Shown one piece after another: positions 1 through 9,722 of a stretch of 64,000 bases of DNA. The notes beneath the pieces were generated by a model. It made no database searches and was not told where the DNA came from. It saw only the letters and a list, made by a program, of their open reading frames with translations. The DNA lies in NCBI RefSeq assembly GCF_039908635.1, contig NZ_CP150918.1:620001-684000 (forward strand), written 5' to 3'. The first letter of the stretch is position 1. Each line of letters starts with the position of its first letter. The stretch is from Pseudomonas purpurea. Its GTDB lineage: Bacteria; Pseudomonadota; Gammaproteobacteria; Pseudomonadales; Pseudomonadaceae. Position numbers and translations under genes: made by a program.

Positions 1-117
1 GCTCCTGCCGTCTATCCCGCTGACGGCAAAGGGGCTGCATCAATGGGCGCGGGCGCGTTAGGATGGCGCGAACTCGAGGGGGAACCTCGGACGCAATTGC
101 AGCAGACGAGGATTGAT
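1..117. other. Left edge, upstream region of nudF
   Basis: No gene is supported here. The stretch is the upstream region of nudF. An in-frame ATG lies at 43, but the translated extension to 118 looks like non-coding sequence and I did not use it. I looked for a thiamine pyrophosphate riboswitch on either strand, because thiC often lies near nudF in Pseudomonas, and did not find the expected core. Confidence 0.4.
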
Positions 118-735
118 ATGACTGATTTTGCCAACGCCACCCCAACCGCCGTAGACATCGTGCGCCGCGAAAACTGCTTCAAGGGTTTCTACAGACTTGA
201 TCGCGTTCACCTGCGTCACGAGCTGTTCGCCGGTGGCATGAGTCGCGAGATCAGTCGTGAACTGTTCGTTCGTCATGATGCCGTGTGTGTATTGCCTTAC
301 GATCCGCAGCGCGACGAAGTGGTGCTGATCGAGCAGTTTCGTGCAGGCGCACTGGGCAAGATCGACAATCCATGGCTGATCGAACTGGTAGCCGGTCTGA
401 TCGACAAGGATGAACAACCGGAAGAAGTTGCTCATCGCGAAGCGCAGGAGGAAGCTGGGCTTGTGTTCTCTGCGCTGTGGCCGATGCTCAACTATTTCCC
501 ATCGCCTGGCGGCAGTACCGAGTACGTGCATTTGTATCTGGGGCGTTGCGACAGTGCCGGGGTTGGCGGCCTGCATGGTCTGGTGGAGGAAGCGGAAGAC
601 ATTCGTGTCTCGGTCTGGGACTTTGAAGACGCCCTGCAAGCGGTGCGTGATGGACGGATTTCCAACGCGGCAAGCATCATTGCCTTGCAATGGCTGGCCT
701 TGAACCGCGATGAAGTGAGGGGGTTATGGTCGTAA
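118..735 (+). CDS. nudF: ADP-ribose pyrophosphatase (Nudix hydrolase)
   Basis: A 205-residue cytoplasmic Nudix hydrolase expected to split ADP-ribose into AMP and ribose 5-phosphate. The Nudix box is clear at about residues 93-115: a Gly, then Glu, then the REAQEEAGL core that binds the metal and activates water. The ATG at 118 follows a GAGGATT ribosome-binding sequence and gives the N-terminus usual for the family (MTDFANATPT); the ATG at 43 would add 25 unlikely residues. The 3' end overlaps the next gene by 10 bp, so the two are probably co-transcribed, followed by cpdA, yqiA and parE in the order seen in other gamma-proteobacteria. Substrate assignment is by family and context. Confidence 0.93.
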   Translation: MTDFANATPTAVDIVRRENCFKGFYRLDRVHLRHELFAGGMSREISRELFVRHDAVCVLPYDPQRDEVVLIEQFRAGALGKIDNPWLIELVAGLIDKDEQPEEVAHREAQEEAGLVFSALWPMLNYFPSPGGSTEYVHLYLGRCDSAGVGGLHGLVEEAEDIRVSVWDFEDALQAVRDGRISNAASIIALQWLALNRDEVRGLWS

Positions 736-1178
736 ACAAACAGCGCGATCGTTATCGGGTCGACCTCGTGGGGCTGCAAAGCGCCTGCGAGGCCAATTAC
801 GCCCGCCTGATGCGCCTGTTGCCGGACATGCGCAACCAGCCGGCCGCGCGGCGCATTGCGATGACCCAGGGCGACCAGATGCTCGGGGTGCTGACCCTGG
901 AAGTGATACAGGCCTGCCCTTACACCACCACGTTGCGCGTGCGTCAGGAACACAGCCTGCCGTGGCTGCCGGTGCCGCAACTTGAAGTTCAGGTCTACCA
1001 CGATGCGCGCATGGCCGAGGTCATCAGTGCCGAGCATGCGCGACGCTTTCGCGGCATCTATCCTTACCCCAACGCCTTGATGCATCAGCCAGACGAAAAG
1101 TCCCAGCTCAATGTTTTTCTCGGCGAGTGGCTCAGCCACTGCCTGGCCTGCGGGCACGAGTTCGAAGCGGTTCGATAG
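726..1178 (+). CDS. DUF1249 domain protein (YqiB-like)
   Basis: A 150-residue soluble protein of the DUF1249/YqiB family, whose biochemical role is not established. It has no signal peptide or membrane segment. The start ATG lies inside the end of nudF (10-bp overlap), which implies translational coupling. The family is regularly found between nudF and cpdA, as here, so a link with nucleotide turnover is plausible, but that is only an inference from position. The reading frame is intact and codon use is like its neighbours. Confidence 0.88.
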   Translation: MVVNKQRDRYRVDLVGLQSACEANYARLMRLLPDMRNQPAARRIAMTQGDQMLGVLTLEVIQACPYTTTLRVRQEHSLPWLPVPQLEVQVYHDARMAEVISAEHARRFRGIYPYPNALMHQPDEKSQLNVFLGEWLSHCLACGHEFEAVR

Positions 1179-1277
1179 ATGTGAACTGCGTCCGGTTCGC
1201 GGGTTTCCACTTTGCGCGTTCCCCCAGCATAATTGCGCCATTCATCCACACCCGTGATCTTGTCCTGGGAGGGCGCC

Positions 1278-2088
1278 TTGCCAAGCCATCTGACCGCCGC
1301 CGATTCAGTGCTGCTGGTGCAACTCTCCGACAGCCATCTGTTCGCCGAAGCCGACGGTACGCTGCTGGGCATGAAGACCCGCGAAAGCCTGCAAAAAGTC
1401 ATCGAACTGGTGGTGACGCAGCAACCCCGGGTCGACCTGATCATCGCCAGCGGTGATTTGTCCCAGGACGGTACGCTGGCGTCCTATCAGCAGTTTCGCG
1501 ACATGACCCGGCAGATCGATGCGCCGGCGCGGTGGATTCCGGGCAATCACGATGAGCCACAGATCATGGCCCACGCCGCCGTCGAAAGTCAGTTGCTGGA
1601 ACCGGTGGTGGACTTGGGCAACTGGCGGATCATCTTGCTCGACTCGGCAGTGCCGGGCTCCGTGCCGGGGTATTTGCAGGATGACCAACTGCAATTGCTT
1701 GCGCAGGCGTTGAGCGAAGCCCCGGAGCACCACCATCTGGTGTGTTTTCACCATCATCCGGTGTCCATTGGGTGTGCCTGGATGGAACCGATAGGCCCTG
1801 CGTAACCCTGACGCGTTGTTTGCTGTCCTGGATCGTTTTCCGCAGGCGCGCGCGGTACTTTGGGGTCACGTGCATCAAGAAATCGACCAGTGGCGCAACG
1901 ATGTGCGGTTGATCGCTTCACCGTCAACTTGCATTCAGTTCGAGCCGGGCAGTGAGGACTTCACGGTCGATACCCTGGCGCCGGGCTATCGCTGGTTGCG
2001 TTTGTTGCCGGATGGACGGCTGGAAACCGGTGTGGAACGGGTGACGGGGTTCGATTTTGAAGTTGATTATGGCTCGACCGGTTACTGA
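1278..2088 (+). pseudogene. cpdA: 3',5'-cyclic AMP phosphodiesterase CpdA, frameshifted
   Basis: Calcineurin-like metallophosphoesterase that would hydrolyse cAMP to AMP and so limit Vfr/CRP signalling. The family motifs are all present: LSDSH near the N-terminus, SGDLSQDG, GNHDE, HHHP, and GHVHQE near the C-terminus. The frame breaks at 1793-1799, where the sequence reads AGGCCCT; removing one C restores a 269-residue protein that continues MEPIGLRNPDALFAVLDRF. As written, translation stops at 1805 and loses the last metal-binding motif (GHVH). I chose the TTG at 1278 because GGGAGGG lies just upstream and the following residues match the usual N-terminus. The lesion has the same GGCC context as five others in this window, so an artefact is possible. 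Confidence 0.85.
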
Positions 2089-2096
2089 GGTGCCTT

Positions 2097-2229
2097 TGTG
2101 GCGAGGGAGCTTGCTCCCGTTGGGTTGCGAAGCAGCCCCAAGACATTCGATTGCGGTTGATCTGATATACCGCTCTCGCCGAACTTACGCCCGCTTCACG
2201 GTCGAGCGGGAGCAAGCTCCCTCGCCACA
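2097..2229. repeat. REP pair, GGCGAGGGAGC family
   Basis: Two inverted copies of a REP motif (TGTGGCGAGGGAGCTTGCTC at the left, its reverse complement at the right) separated by a spacer of roughly 85 bp. It fills the gap between cpdA and yqiA. The same motif occurs at 19810, 38930, 47053 and 49660. Such paired elements are typical of Pseudomonas intergenic DNA and are thought to be mobilised by RAYT transposases; none is encoded in this window. Confidence 0.85.
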
Positions 2230-2330
2230 GGGTTTGTCTCTGAACGGAGCAATCCGATTCGCTCCCGAGCAAGTCAATCTCGTCGACTCCCTGTAAACTG
2301 CGCCTTTTGCCAGACGTCCAGGGAGTTCAC

Positions 2331-2930
2331 ATGTCCGGTTCGATCCTTTATATCCACGGTTTCAACAGCGCCCCCGCGTCGAAAAAGGCCTGCCAACTGA
2401 TCGCCGTCATGGATTCCCTGGGCCTGGGCGAGCAATTACGGGTGCCCGCGTTGCATCACCACCCGCGTGAGGCCATCGGTCAGCTGGAGCAGGCGATTGC
2501 CGAGCTGGGACGGCCATTGCTGGTCGGAAGCTCGCTCGGCGGCTACTATGCCACTCACCTTGCCGAGCGCCATGGCCTCAAGGCCTTGCTGGTCAACCCC
2601 GCCGTCAGTCCCCACCGGATGTTCGACGGTTACCTGGGCACACAAAAGAATCTCTACACCGACGAAGCCTGGGAATTGACCCACGACCACGTGACGGCCC
2701 TGGCCGAGCTGGAAGTGCCGGCACCCCAGGACCCGCAGCGGTTCCAGGTGTGGTTGCAGACCGGCGACGAAACGCTGGACTATCGCCACGCCCAGCAGTA
2801 TTACCGAGCCTGTGCCTTGCGCATCCAGGCCGGCGGCGACCATAGCTTTCAGGGGTTCGCCGGGCAATTGCCGGCCTTGTTGAGTTTTGCCGGTATTGGC
2901 GCGGATTCGATCGACTTCACGGCACTGTGA
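2331..2930 (+). CDS. yqiA: YqiA/YcfP family alpha/beta-fold esterase
   Basis: A 199-residue cytoplasmic alpha/beta hydrolase. The oxyanion-hole HGFNSAP is at about residues 9-15, the nucleophile elbow GSSLG puts the catalytic Ser at residue 68, and a C-terminal GGDHSF supplies the likely catalytic His at residue 171. The family acts on short-chain esters in vitro; the physiological substrate is unknown. The ATG at 2331 gives the usual N-terminus (MSGSILYIHG). It stands 43 bp before parE, the order seen in Escherichia coli (yqiA-parE), which supports the assignment. Confidence 0.9.
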   Translation: MSGSILYIHGFNSAPASKKACQLIAVMDSLGLGEQLRVPALHHHPREAIGQLEQAIAELGRPLLVGSSLGGYYATHLAERHGLKALLVNPAVSPHRMFDGYLGTQKNLYTDEAWELTHDHVTALAELEVPAPQDPQRFQVWLQTGDETLDYRHAQQYYRACALRIQAGGDHSFQGFAGQLPALLSFAGIGADSIDFTAL

Positions 2931-2972
2931 ACCTTCGCCCCCTATTTCATGAACGACTGACGACGAGACCCC

Positions 2973-4877
2973 ATGGCCACTCCCAGCGCTAGCTCTTATA
3001 ACGCAGACGCCATCGAAGTCCTCTCGGGCCTCGACCCGGTGCGTAAACGCCCCGGCATGTACACCGACACCAGTCGGCCGAACCACCTTGCCCAGGAAGT
3101 CATCGACAACAGCGTCGACGAAGCCTTGGCCGGGCACGCCAAATCGGTGCAGGTCATCCTGCACGCGGACCACTCCCTGGAAGTCAGCGATGACGGCCGT
3201 GGCATGCCGGTGGATATTCACCCGGAAGAGGGCGTCTCGGGCGTCGAGCTGATCCTCACCAAGCTCCATGCGGGCGGCAAGTTCTCCAACAAGAACTACC
3301 AGTTCTCCGGCGGTTTGCACGGGGTGGGTATTTCGGTGGTCAACGCCTTGTCGACCCAGGTGCGGGTGCGCGTCAAACGCGACGGCAACGAGTACCAGAT
3401 GACCTTCGCCGATGGCTACAAGGCCACCGACCTGGAAGTCGTCGGCACTGTTGGCAAGCGCAACACCGGGACCAGCGTGTACTTCGCGCCGGACCCGAAG
3501 TACTTCGACTCCCCCAAATTCTCCATCAGCCGCCTCAAACATGTGCTCAAGGCCAAGGCTGTATTGTGCCCCGGCCTGCTGGTCAGTTTTGAAGACAAGG
3601 CCACTGGCGAAAAAGTCGAATGGCATTACGAAGACGGCCTGCGCTCCTACCTGGTGGACGCGGTCAGCGAATTCGAACGCCTGCCGGACGAGCCGTTCTG
3701 CGGCAGCCTGGCCGGTAACAAGGAAGCGGTCGACTGGGCGCTGCTGTGGTTGCCTGAAGGCGGCGACAGTGTGCAGGAAAGCTACGTCAACCTGATCCCG
3801 ACGGCCCAGGGCGGTACTCACGTCAACGGTCTGCGTCAGGGTTTGCTCGATGCGATGCGCGAATTCTGCGAGTTCCGCAGCCTGCTGCCGCGTGGCGTGA
3901 AGCTGGCGCCAGAAGACGTCTGGGAACGCATTGCTTTTGTCCTGTCGATGAAAATGCAGGAGCCACAATTCTCCGGCCAGACCAAAGAGCGTCTATCGTC
4001 CCGCGAGGCGGCGGCGTTTGTTTCCGGTGTGGTCAAGGACGCCTTCAGCCTGTGGCTTAACGCTCACCCTGAACTGGGCCTGCAACTGGCGGAACTGGCG
4101 ATCAACAACGCCGGCCGCCGTTTGAAGGCCAGCAAAAAGGTCGAGCGCAAACGCATCACCCAAGGTCCGGCGCTGCCGGGCAAACTTGCCGACTGCGCCG
4201 GGCAGGACCCGATGCGTTCCGAGCTGTTTCTGGTGGAAGGTGATTCCGCCGGTGGTTCGGCCAAGCAGGCGCGGGACAAAGAGTTCCAGGCGATCCTGCC
4301 GTTGCGCGGCAAGATCCTCAACACCTGGGAAGTCGACGGCAGTGAAGTACTCGCCAGCCAGGAAGTGCACAACATTGCCGTGGCCATCGGCGTCGATCCG
4401 GGCGCTGCGGACATGAGCCAACTGCGTTACGGCAAGATCTGCATCCTCGCCGACGCCGACTCCGACGGCCTGCACATTGCAACCTTGCTCTGCGCGTTGT
4501 TCGTCCAGCATTTCCGCCCGCTGGTGGACGCCGGTCACGTTTACGTCGCGATGCCGCCGCTGTACCGCATCGACCTGGGCAAAGAGATTTACTACGCCCT
4601 GGACGAGGCCGAGCGCGATGGCATTCTCGATCGTCTGGTGGCCGAGAAGAAACGCGGCAAGCCGCAGGTCACCCGATTCAAGGGTCTGGGTGAAATGAAC
4701 CCGCCGCAACTGCGTGAAACCACCATGGACCCGAACACACGGCGCCTGGTGCAACTGACGCTGGAAGATTACGAAGCGACGGCGGAAATGATGGACATGC
4801 TGCTGGCGAAAAAGCGCGCCGGTGACCGTAAGTCATGGCTGGAGTCCAAAGGCAACCTGGCCGAGGTTCTGGCCTGA
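2973..4877 (+). CDS. parE: DNA topoisomerase IV subunit B
   Basis: A 634-residue ATPase subunit of topoisomerase IV, which with ParC decatenates daughter chromosomes. From the N-terminus: GHKL ATPase with the EVIDNSVDEALAGH motif and DDGRGMP, transducer domain, then the TOPRIM domain with EGDSAGGSA and the metal-binding DADSDG. The length is that of ParE (GyrB is about 800 residues), and linkage to parC 1.5 kb downstream confirms the choice over gyrB. The stop codon overlaps the start of the next gene (TGATG). The frame is intact throughout. Confidence 0.97.
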   Translation: MATPSASSYNADAIEVLSGLDPVRKRPGMYTDTSRPNHLAQEVIDNSVDEALAGHAKSVQVILHADHSLEVSDDGRGMPVDIHPEEGVSGVELILTKLHAGGKFSNKNYQFSGGLHGVGISVVNALSTQVRVRVKRDGNEYQMTFADGYKATDLEVVGTVGKRNTGTSVYFAPDPKYFDSPKFSISRLKHVLKAKAVLCPGLLVSFEDKATGEKVEWHYEDGLRSYLVDAVSEFERLPDEPFCGSLAGNKEAVDWALLWLPEGGDSVQESYVNLIPTAQGGTHVNGLRQGLLDAMREFCEFRSLLPRGVKLAPEDVWERIAFVLSMKMQEPQFSGQTKERLSSREAAAFVSGVVKDAFSLWLNAHPELGLQLAELAINNAGRRLKASKKVERKRITQGPALPGKLADCAGQDPMRSELFLVEGDSAGGSAKQARDKEFQAILPLRGKILNTWEVDGSEVLASQEVHNIAVAIGVDPGAADMSQLRYGKICILADADSDGLHIATLLCALFVQHFRPLVDAGHVYVAMPPLYRIDLGKEIYYALDEAERDGILDRLVAEKKRGKPQVTRFKGLGEMNPPQLRETTMDPNTRRLVQLTLEDYEATAEMMDMLLAKKRAGDRKSWLESKGNLAEVLA

Positions 4878-5860
4878 TGCGCAAAGGCTTTGCCCTGGCG
4901 TTGCTGCTGTTGGCGTCGAGCGTGGCCGCAGAGCCTGCCCCCGAGCTGACTCTGGTGTCCGAGCACCCCGTGGAAGGCATGCGCGGCGGCAACCTTTCGG
5001 GGTTGGCGCTGTGCGGCAAGGCACTGTGGACAGTGTCCGACCGCGACGATGACCGAATCTATCGTCTAGACACCAGCGAAAACACCTGGCTGGCTGAAAC
5101 CGTGCGTATCGACGTACCGCCACCGCCCGACAGCGGCTTGCCCTGGGGCTTGAACTCGAGGACCTGGGCGGCATCGCTCGTGCGCGGCGGGGAGCTGGAT
5201 TTCGAAGGCATCACCTGCGACAAGGCCGGCAATCGCTACATCGTCAGCGAGTCCTATGCGGCGGTGCTGCAAGTGCCGCCATTGGGGCCTGCGTCGTGGC
5301 TCAAGATCTCGCCGATCATGGTCCGTGAAGCGCGGGCCAGTGGTTTGTTGCTGCACTTCAACGCATTGTTCGAGGGCCTGGCCGTCAACGCCGCGGGCGA
5401 CAGCATCTGGTTGGCCGCCGAGCGCGAGCGCCGCGGGCTGATGCTGATCAAACGCAAGCAGACGGTCTGGGATTGCGATGGCGGTTGTGTACTGCTGAGT
5501 GAGGCCGGCCTGGAAATGCAGCCAACACAGTTTCCCGATCCCAAGCCGGTCCCCAGGGACTTTGCCGACCTGTCGCTGTTCAACGGCAAGCTCTTCACCC
5601 TTGAACGCAATGCGTTTCAGGTCTGTCGCCGGGACACTGAAACCGCCAAGGTCGAGCGCTGCTGGTCGTATGCCCGTGAAGCGTTGCAGCCCCATCGACG
5701 TTATCCACAGCGTTACGGCCTGGCCGAAGCGCTGGTGGTGGACGCGGACGGTGCCTGGATCGGTATCGACAACAACAACGGCGCCCGTGCCGATGGCGAG
5801 AAGCGCCCGATTGTCTGGCGCTTCGCGGCGCCGGAAGGTGGCTGGAGCGCCAAGCCATGA
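4877..5860 (+). CDS. Secreted phytase-like (esterase-like) protein
   Basis: A 327-residue exported protein. The N-terminus MRKGFALALLLLASSVAA is a clear signal peptide with a cleavage site after AxA, followed by a beta-propeller-like domain of the 'esterase-like activity of phytase' family. Recognisable family features are LSGLALCGKALWTVSDRDD near the N-terminus, DFEGITCD in the middle and WIGIDNNNG near the C-terminus. Enzymatic activity is not proved for most members. It is translationally coupled to parE (TGATG) and to the next gene (ATGA), so the parE-parC interval behaves as one operon. The cellular role is unknown to me. Confidence 0.8.
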   Translation: MRKGFALALLLLASSVAAEPAPELTLVSEHPVEGMRGGNLSGLALCGKALWTVSDRDDDRIYRLDTSENTWLAETVRIDVPPPPDSGLPWGLNSRTWAASLVRGGELDFEGITCDKAGNRYIVSESYAAVLQVPPLGPASWLKISPIMVREARASGLLLHFNALFEGLAVNAAGDSIWLAAERERRGLMLIKRKQTVWDCDGGCVLLSEAGLEMQPTQFPDPKPVPRDFADLSLFNGKLFTLERNAFQVCRRDTETAKVERCWSYAREALQPHRRYPQRYGLAEALVVDADGAWIGIDNNNGARADGEKRPIVWRFAAPEGGWSAKP

Positions 5861-6379
5861 GTCAACAGACACCGGGTAAACGTGCTGGCCGCGTGCTGCT
5901 GGTCCTGGCGTGGTGTGCCGGACTGTTTCTGGCGACGCGGTTTTTCGGGCAATGGGAACAGCGCCAGGAGAACCCCAATGCACAGGTCACCTCGCAACAG
6001 GGCGAGGGCTATATCGAAGTGAAACTGGTCGGTAACGGCCAGGGGCACTTCGTTGCCAGCGGCCAGATCAACGGCCAACCGGTGAGTTTCATGCTCGACA
6101 CCGGGGCGACCGATGTGTCGATCCCGTCCAGCCTGGCCGAACGGTTGAGCCTGGAAAAAGGCGCTCCGGTCACCCTGAGCACCGCCAACGGTCGCAGCGA
6201 GGGCTATCGAACCCGCCTCGACCAACTGAAGCTGGGCGACATCGTGTTGCACGATGTGCGTGCCCTGGTGGCACCAGGCCCTGGGCGGCGAGCAAGTGCT
6301 GCTGGGCATGAGCGCCCTGAAACAACTTGAATTCACTCAGCGTGGCGGCACTTTGCTGCTGCGCCAGACAACGAACTGA
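5857..6379 (+). pseudogene. Retropepsin-like clan AA aspartic protease, frameshifted
   Basis: Small membrane-anchored protease-like protein of the TIGR02281 type. One N-terminal membrane segment (VLLVLAWCAGLFLATRFF) precedes a retropepsin-like fold with the active-site signature MLDTGATDVSIP. The frame is broken at 6276-6282, which reads AGGCCCT; removing one C gives 173 residues ending TLLLRQTTN at the TGA 6377-6379, the expected family length. Unedited, it ends at 6330 and loses the C-terminal [10 protein letters not shown] segment, which forms part of the fold. The start overlaps the preceding stop (ATGA), and parC begins 10 bp downstream. Whether the lesion is real is uncertain; see the finding on GGCC frameshifts. 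Confidence 0.82.
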
Positions 6380-6389
6380 TGAGGCCCGC

Positions 6390-8654
6390 ATGAGCGACTC
6401 CCTGGATCTCAGCCTGGACGGCGTAGAACGCCGTTCACTGGCCGACTTCACCGAAAATGCCTACCTCAACTACTCCATGTACGTGATCATGGACCGTGCC
6501 CTGCCGCACATCGGCGACGGCCTGAAACCGGTACAACGGCGAATCATCTACGCCATGAGTGAGTTGGGGCTGGACGCTGACTCCAAGCACAAGAAATCCG
6601 CACGGACCGTCGGTGACGTGCTCGGTAAATTCCACCCTCACGGCGACTCGGCGTGCTACGAAGCCATGGTGCTGATGGCCCAGCCGTTCAGCTACCGCTA
6701 CACGCTGGTGGACGGCCAGGGTAACTGGGGTGCGCCGGATGATCCGAAATCCTTCGCCGCCATGCGTTACACCGAGGCGCGCCTGTCGCGTTACTCCGAA
6801 GTGCTGCTCAGCGAACTGGGCCAGGGTACGGCAGACTGGGGCCCGAACTTCGACGGCACCCTCGACGAACCGCTGGTATTGCCGGCCCGTTTGCCGAACA
6901 TCCTGCTCAACGGCACCACCGGCATCGCCGTGGGCATGGCCACCGACGTTCCGCCGCACAACCTGCGGGAAGTCGCCACGGCCTGCGTGCGTTTACTCGA
7001 TGAACCAAAGGCCACGGTCGAACAGCTCTGTGAACACATCCAGGGCCCGGACTACCCGACCGAAGCGGAAATCATCACGCCGCGCGCTGACCTGCTGAAA
7101 ATCTACGAAACCGGTCGCGGTTCGGTGCGCATGCGCGCCGTGTACCACATCGAAGACGGCGACATCATCGTCACGTCTCTGCCTCATCAGGTGTCCGGCG
7201 CCAAGGTGCTGGAGCAGATCGCCGCGATGATGCAGGCCAAGCCGTCGAAGGCGCCGCAAGTGGCCGACCTGCGTGACGAATCCGACCACGAAAACCCGTG
7301 CCGGATCGTGATCATTCCGGTCAACAACCGGGTCGACCACGACGCGCTGATGCAGCACCTGTTCGCCAGCACCGAGCTGGAGTCGAGCTACCGGGTCAAC
7401 ATCAACATCATCGGCCTGGATGGCAAGCCGCAGCTGAAAAACCTGCGGGCGCTGCTGGTGGAATGGCTGGAGTTCCGGGTTCAGACCGTGCGTCGTCGCC
7501 TGCAATTCCGTCTGGACAAGGTCGAGCGTCGCTTGCACCTGTTGGACGGCTTGTTGATCGCCTACCTCAACCTGGATGAAGTGATCCACATCATCCGCAC
7601 CGAGGAACACCCGAAAGCCAAGTTGATCGAGCGATTCGCCCTGAGCGAAATCCAGGCCGACTATATTCTCGACACTCGCCTGCGTCAGCTGGCGCGCCTG
7701 GAAGAAATGAAGCTGCGCGCCGAGCAGGATGAACTGCTCAAAGAACAAGCCAAACTGCAAGCCTTGCTGAGCAGCGAAGCCAAGCTCAAGAAACTGGTGC
7801 GTACCGAACTGATCAAGGACGCCGAAACCTATGGCGACGACCGCCGCTCGCCTATTGTCGAGCGCGCCGAAGCCAAGGCCCTGACCGAACACGACCTGCT
7901 GCCGAACGAGAAAGTGACAGTGGTGCTGTCGGAAAAAGGCTGGGTTCGCTCTGCCAAGGGCCACGAAATCGATGCAACCGGGCTTTCCTACAAGGCAGGG
8001 GACGGTTTCAAAACCTCGGCGGCCGGTCGCTCCAACCAGTTCGCGGTGTTTATCGACTCCACCGGTCGCAGTTATTCGGTGCCGGCCCACACGCTGCCGT
8101 CGGCCCGTGGCCAGGGCGAGCCACTGACCGGCCGTCTGACACCGCCGCCGGGTGCGACTTTCGAATGCGTACTGATGCCTGAGGACGATGCGCGGTATGT
8201 CATCGCCTCCGACGCCGGTTACGGCTTTGTGGTCAAGGGCGAAGACTTGCAAGCCAAGAACAAGGCCGGCAAGGCGCTGTTGAGCCTGCCGAACAATGCC
8301 AAGGTGATCCTGCCGCGTCCGGTCGCCGACCGTGAGCAGAACTGGCTGGCCTCGGTGACCACCGAAGGGCGCCTGCTGATCTTCAAGATCAGCGACCTGC
8401 CGCAATTGGGCAAAGGCAAGGGCAACAAGATCATCGGGATTTCCGGCGAACGTGTGGCCAGCCGTGAGGAATACGTCACTGATATCGCCGTGCTGCCGGA
8501 AGGCGCCACGCTGGTTCTGCAAGCCGGTAAACGGACCCTGTCACTCAAGGCCGACGACCTGGAGCACTATAAAGGTGAGCGCGGGCGTCGTGGCAACAAG
8601 CTGCCGCGGGGTTTTCAGCGGGTTGACGCGTTGTTGGTAGAAACTCTCAATTAA
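6390..8654 (+). CDS. parC: DNA topoisomerase IV subunit A
   Basis: A 754-residue breakage-rejoining subunit of topoisomerase IV. The winged-helix/tower core begins after the short N-terminus [17 protein letters not shown]; the catalytic tyrosine is Tyr127 in [11 protein letters not shown], and the quinolone-resistance region with [12 protein letters not shown] is just upstream. The C-terminal third is the degenerate beta-pinwheel DNA-wrapping domain. I chose the ATG at 6390, which fits a GAGGCCCGC upstream stretch and the family N-terminus; the longer frame back to 6327 is the out-of-frame remainder of the protease gene. The quinolone-target residues look ordinary. Confidence 0.97.
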   Translation: MSDSLDLSLDGVERRSLADFTENAYLNYSMYVIMDRALPHIGDGLKPVQRRIIYAMSELGLDADSKHKKSARTVGDVLGKFHPHGDSACYEAMVLMAQPFSYRYTLVDGQGNWGAPDDPKSFAAMRYTEARLSRYSEVLLSELGQGTADWGPNFDGTLDEPLVLPARLPNILLNGTTGIAVGMATDVPPHNLREVATACVRLLDEPKATVEQLCEHIQGPDYPTEAEIITPRADLLKIYETGRGSVRMRAVYHIEDGDIIVTSLPHQVSGAKVLEQIAAMMQAKPSKAPQVADLRDESDHENPCRIVIIPVNNRVDHDALMQHLFASTELESSYRVNINIIGLDGKPQLKNLRALLVEWLEFRVQTVRRRLQFRLDKVERRLHLLDGLLIAYLNLDEVIHIIRTEEHPKAKLIERFALSEIQADYILDTRLRQLARLEEMKLRAEQDELLKEQAKLQALLSSEAKLKKLVRTELIKDAETYGDDRRSPIVERAEAKALTEHDLLPNEKVTVVLSEKGWVRSAKGHEIDATGLSYKAGDGFKTSAAGRSNQFAVFIDSTGRSYSVPAHTLPSARGQGEPLTGRLTPPPGATFECVLMPEDDARYVIASDAGYGFVVKGEDLQAKNKAGKALLSLPNNAKVILPRPVADREQNWLASVTTEGRLLIFKISDLPQLGKGKGNKIIGISGERVASREEYVTDIAVLPEGATLVLQAGKRTLSLKADDLEHYKGERGRRGNKLPRGFQRVDALLVETLN

Positions 8655-8669
8655 GCGGTCTAGAGCGTT

Positions 8670-8695
8670 CGATCTACGATTTAACCCGTAGATCG
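8670..8695. terminator. Hairpin downstream of parC
   Basis: Perfect 9-bp inverted repeat (CGATCTACG / CGTAGATCG) with an 8-base loop, starting 15 bp after the parC stop. No U-tract follows directly, so it may stabilise the mRNA end rather than act as an intrinsic terminator. Confidence 0.45.
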
Positions 8696-8829
8696 GCGCT
8701 TTCGCGCTGGAGTCGGAACGCATATTCACGGATGATATGGCCTTTCACACGCGGGCGTGGCCCAGCGTTCTTCATATTTATTGAGTATTTTTACTGTGGC
8801 TGGCCTTGTGGCCACCCCTGGATGGGATG

Positions 8830-9543
8830 ATGACTGTTCTGCGCCTTCCTCTAATTTTGTTGCTCGCCGGCGTTCTTGGCCTGGCGGGTTGCAGCGTTCA
8901 CCAGCCGGTGTCGCTGTATCAGCTGGACAGCGGAAGTCCGGCCCAGCCTGCGCAAAGCGCGGGCATGTCGGTATTGTTGGGGCCGGTGCTGGTTGCCGAT
9001 TACCTGCAACGTGAAACCCTGCTGCAACGTCAGCCCGATGGCAGCCTGCAAGCGTCCACCGATGGTCGTTGGGCGGGCAGCCTGTCGTCTGACATCAATC
9101 AGTTGTTGTTGCGTCAGGTGGCTGGCCATCTGGACAGCCAGCGCGTCGTATTGGCCCCGGCGACCCTGGGTTTCACTCCCGACGTTCAGGTGCTGCTGTC
9201 GATCACTCGCCTGGATTCGGGCGAATCGCAACCGGCGATTCTTGATGCTCAATGGCGCCTGATCGACCGTCGCGGCCAGGTTCGTGACAACCGCATCATC
9301 CACCTGCAAGAGCAGCATGCCGGTGGCACCGCCGCTCAGGTTCAGGCTCAGGGAGTGTTGTTGCAGCGCCTGGCCGATCAGTTGTCGGTAGCACTCAAGC
9401 CCTTGGCCAACCAGCCGCCGATTGCCGAAGCTCCGCGCAAACCGGCACCCAAGCCTGTGGCCGCGCCACCGGAAGCGGAAAAGCAGCAGAAGATGCCGAT
9501 GGCCTCGCCGATCCGTACGGATATGGAAGTGTTCAGGTTCTAG
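8830..9543 (+). CDS. PqiC-family outer-membrane lipoprotein
   Basis: A 237-residue lipoprotein. The signal sequence ends in a lipobox LAGC with the lipidated Cys at residue 21. The following domain resembles the ABC transport auxiliary/PqiC family: VYQLD-type strand after the lipobox, VLLGPVLVADYLQR, then DINQLLLRQVAGHL. Family members work with MCE-type (Pqi/Mla-like) lipid transport systems, but no MCE or permease gene is adjacent, so this is an isolated copy. The C-terminus is Pro/Ala/Lys-rich and probably flexible. Two ATGs stand in tandem at 8827 and 8830; I took the second. An intrinsic terminator follows at 9562. Confidence 0.78.
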   Translation: MTVLRLPLILLLAGVLGLAGCSVHQPVSLYQLDSGSPAQPAQSAGMSVLLGPVLVADYLQRETLLQRQPDGSLQASTDGRWAGSLSSDINQLLLRQVAGHLDSQRVVLAPATLGFTPDVQVLLSITRLDSGESQPAILDAQWRLIDRRGQVRDNRIIHLQEQHAGGTAAQVQAQGVLLQRLADQLSVALKPLANQPPIAEAPRKPAPKPVAAPPEAEKQQKMPMASPIRTDMEVFRF

Positions 9544-9561
9544 GTTGGATTGCTGCAAAGA

Positions 9562-9587
9562 CAAAGCCCGCGTTGATGCGGGCTTTG
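9562..9587 (+). terminator. Rho-independent terminator of the lipoprotein gene
   Basis: CAAAGCCCGC and GCGGGCTTTG form a 10-bp stem with a short loop, followed by a T-rich stretch (TTGTTTC), about 20 bp after the stop codon. Confidence 0.85.
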
Positions 9588-9668
9588 TTGTTTCTGACGG
9601 TTGGAGATCTCTGGTGCTGCTTCCGGCCTCATCGCGAGCTTGTTCGCGATGGCGTCAGTGCAGGCAAC

Positions 9669-9706
9669 AAAAAGCCCGCAGACGATCACTCGTCTGCGGG
9701 CTTTTT
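9669..9706. terminator. Bidirectional intrinsic terminator
   Basis: A perfect 17-bp stem (AAAAAGCCCGCAGACGA and its complement) around a 4-base loop, with A-run on one side and T-run on the other. It lies between the lipoprotein gene and the convergent ytjB-like gene and can stop transcription from both sides. Confidence 0.9.
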
Positions 9707-9722
9707 CGTTCACGGGCCGGAG

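Noticed and set aside
1..117. Thiamine pyrophosphate riboswitch
   Set aside because: The conserved CTGAGA and GGGA core elements are not present in either orientation.
2436..3968. A 510-codon open frame on the minus strand opposite yqiA and parE
   Set aside because: It is the antisense shadow of two conserved plus-strand genes in high-GC DNA; no ribosome-binding site or family motif seen.
6993..8522. A 509-codon minus-strand frame within parC
   Set aside because: Antisense shadow of a conserved gene; composition is typical of reversed Pseudomonas codons (His/Gln/Val-rich).
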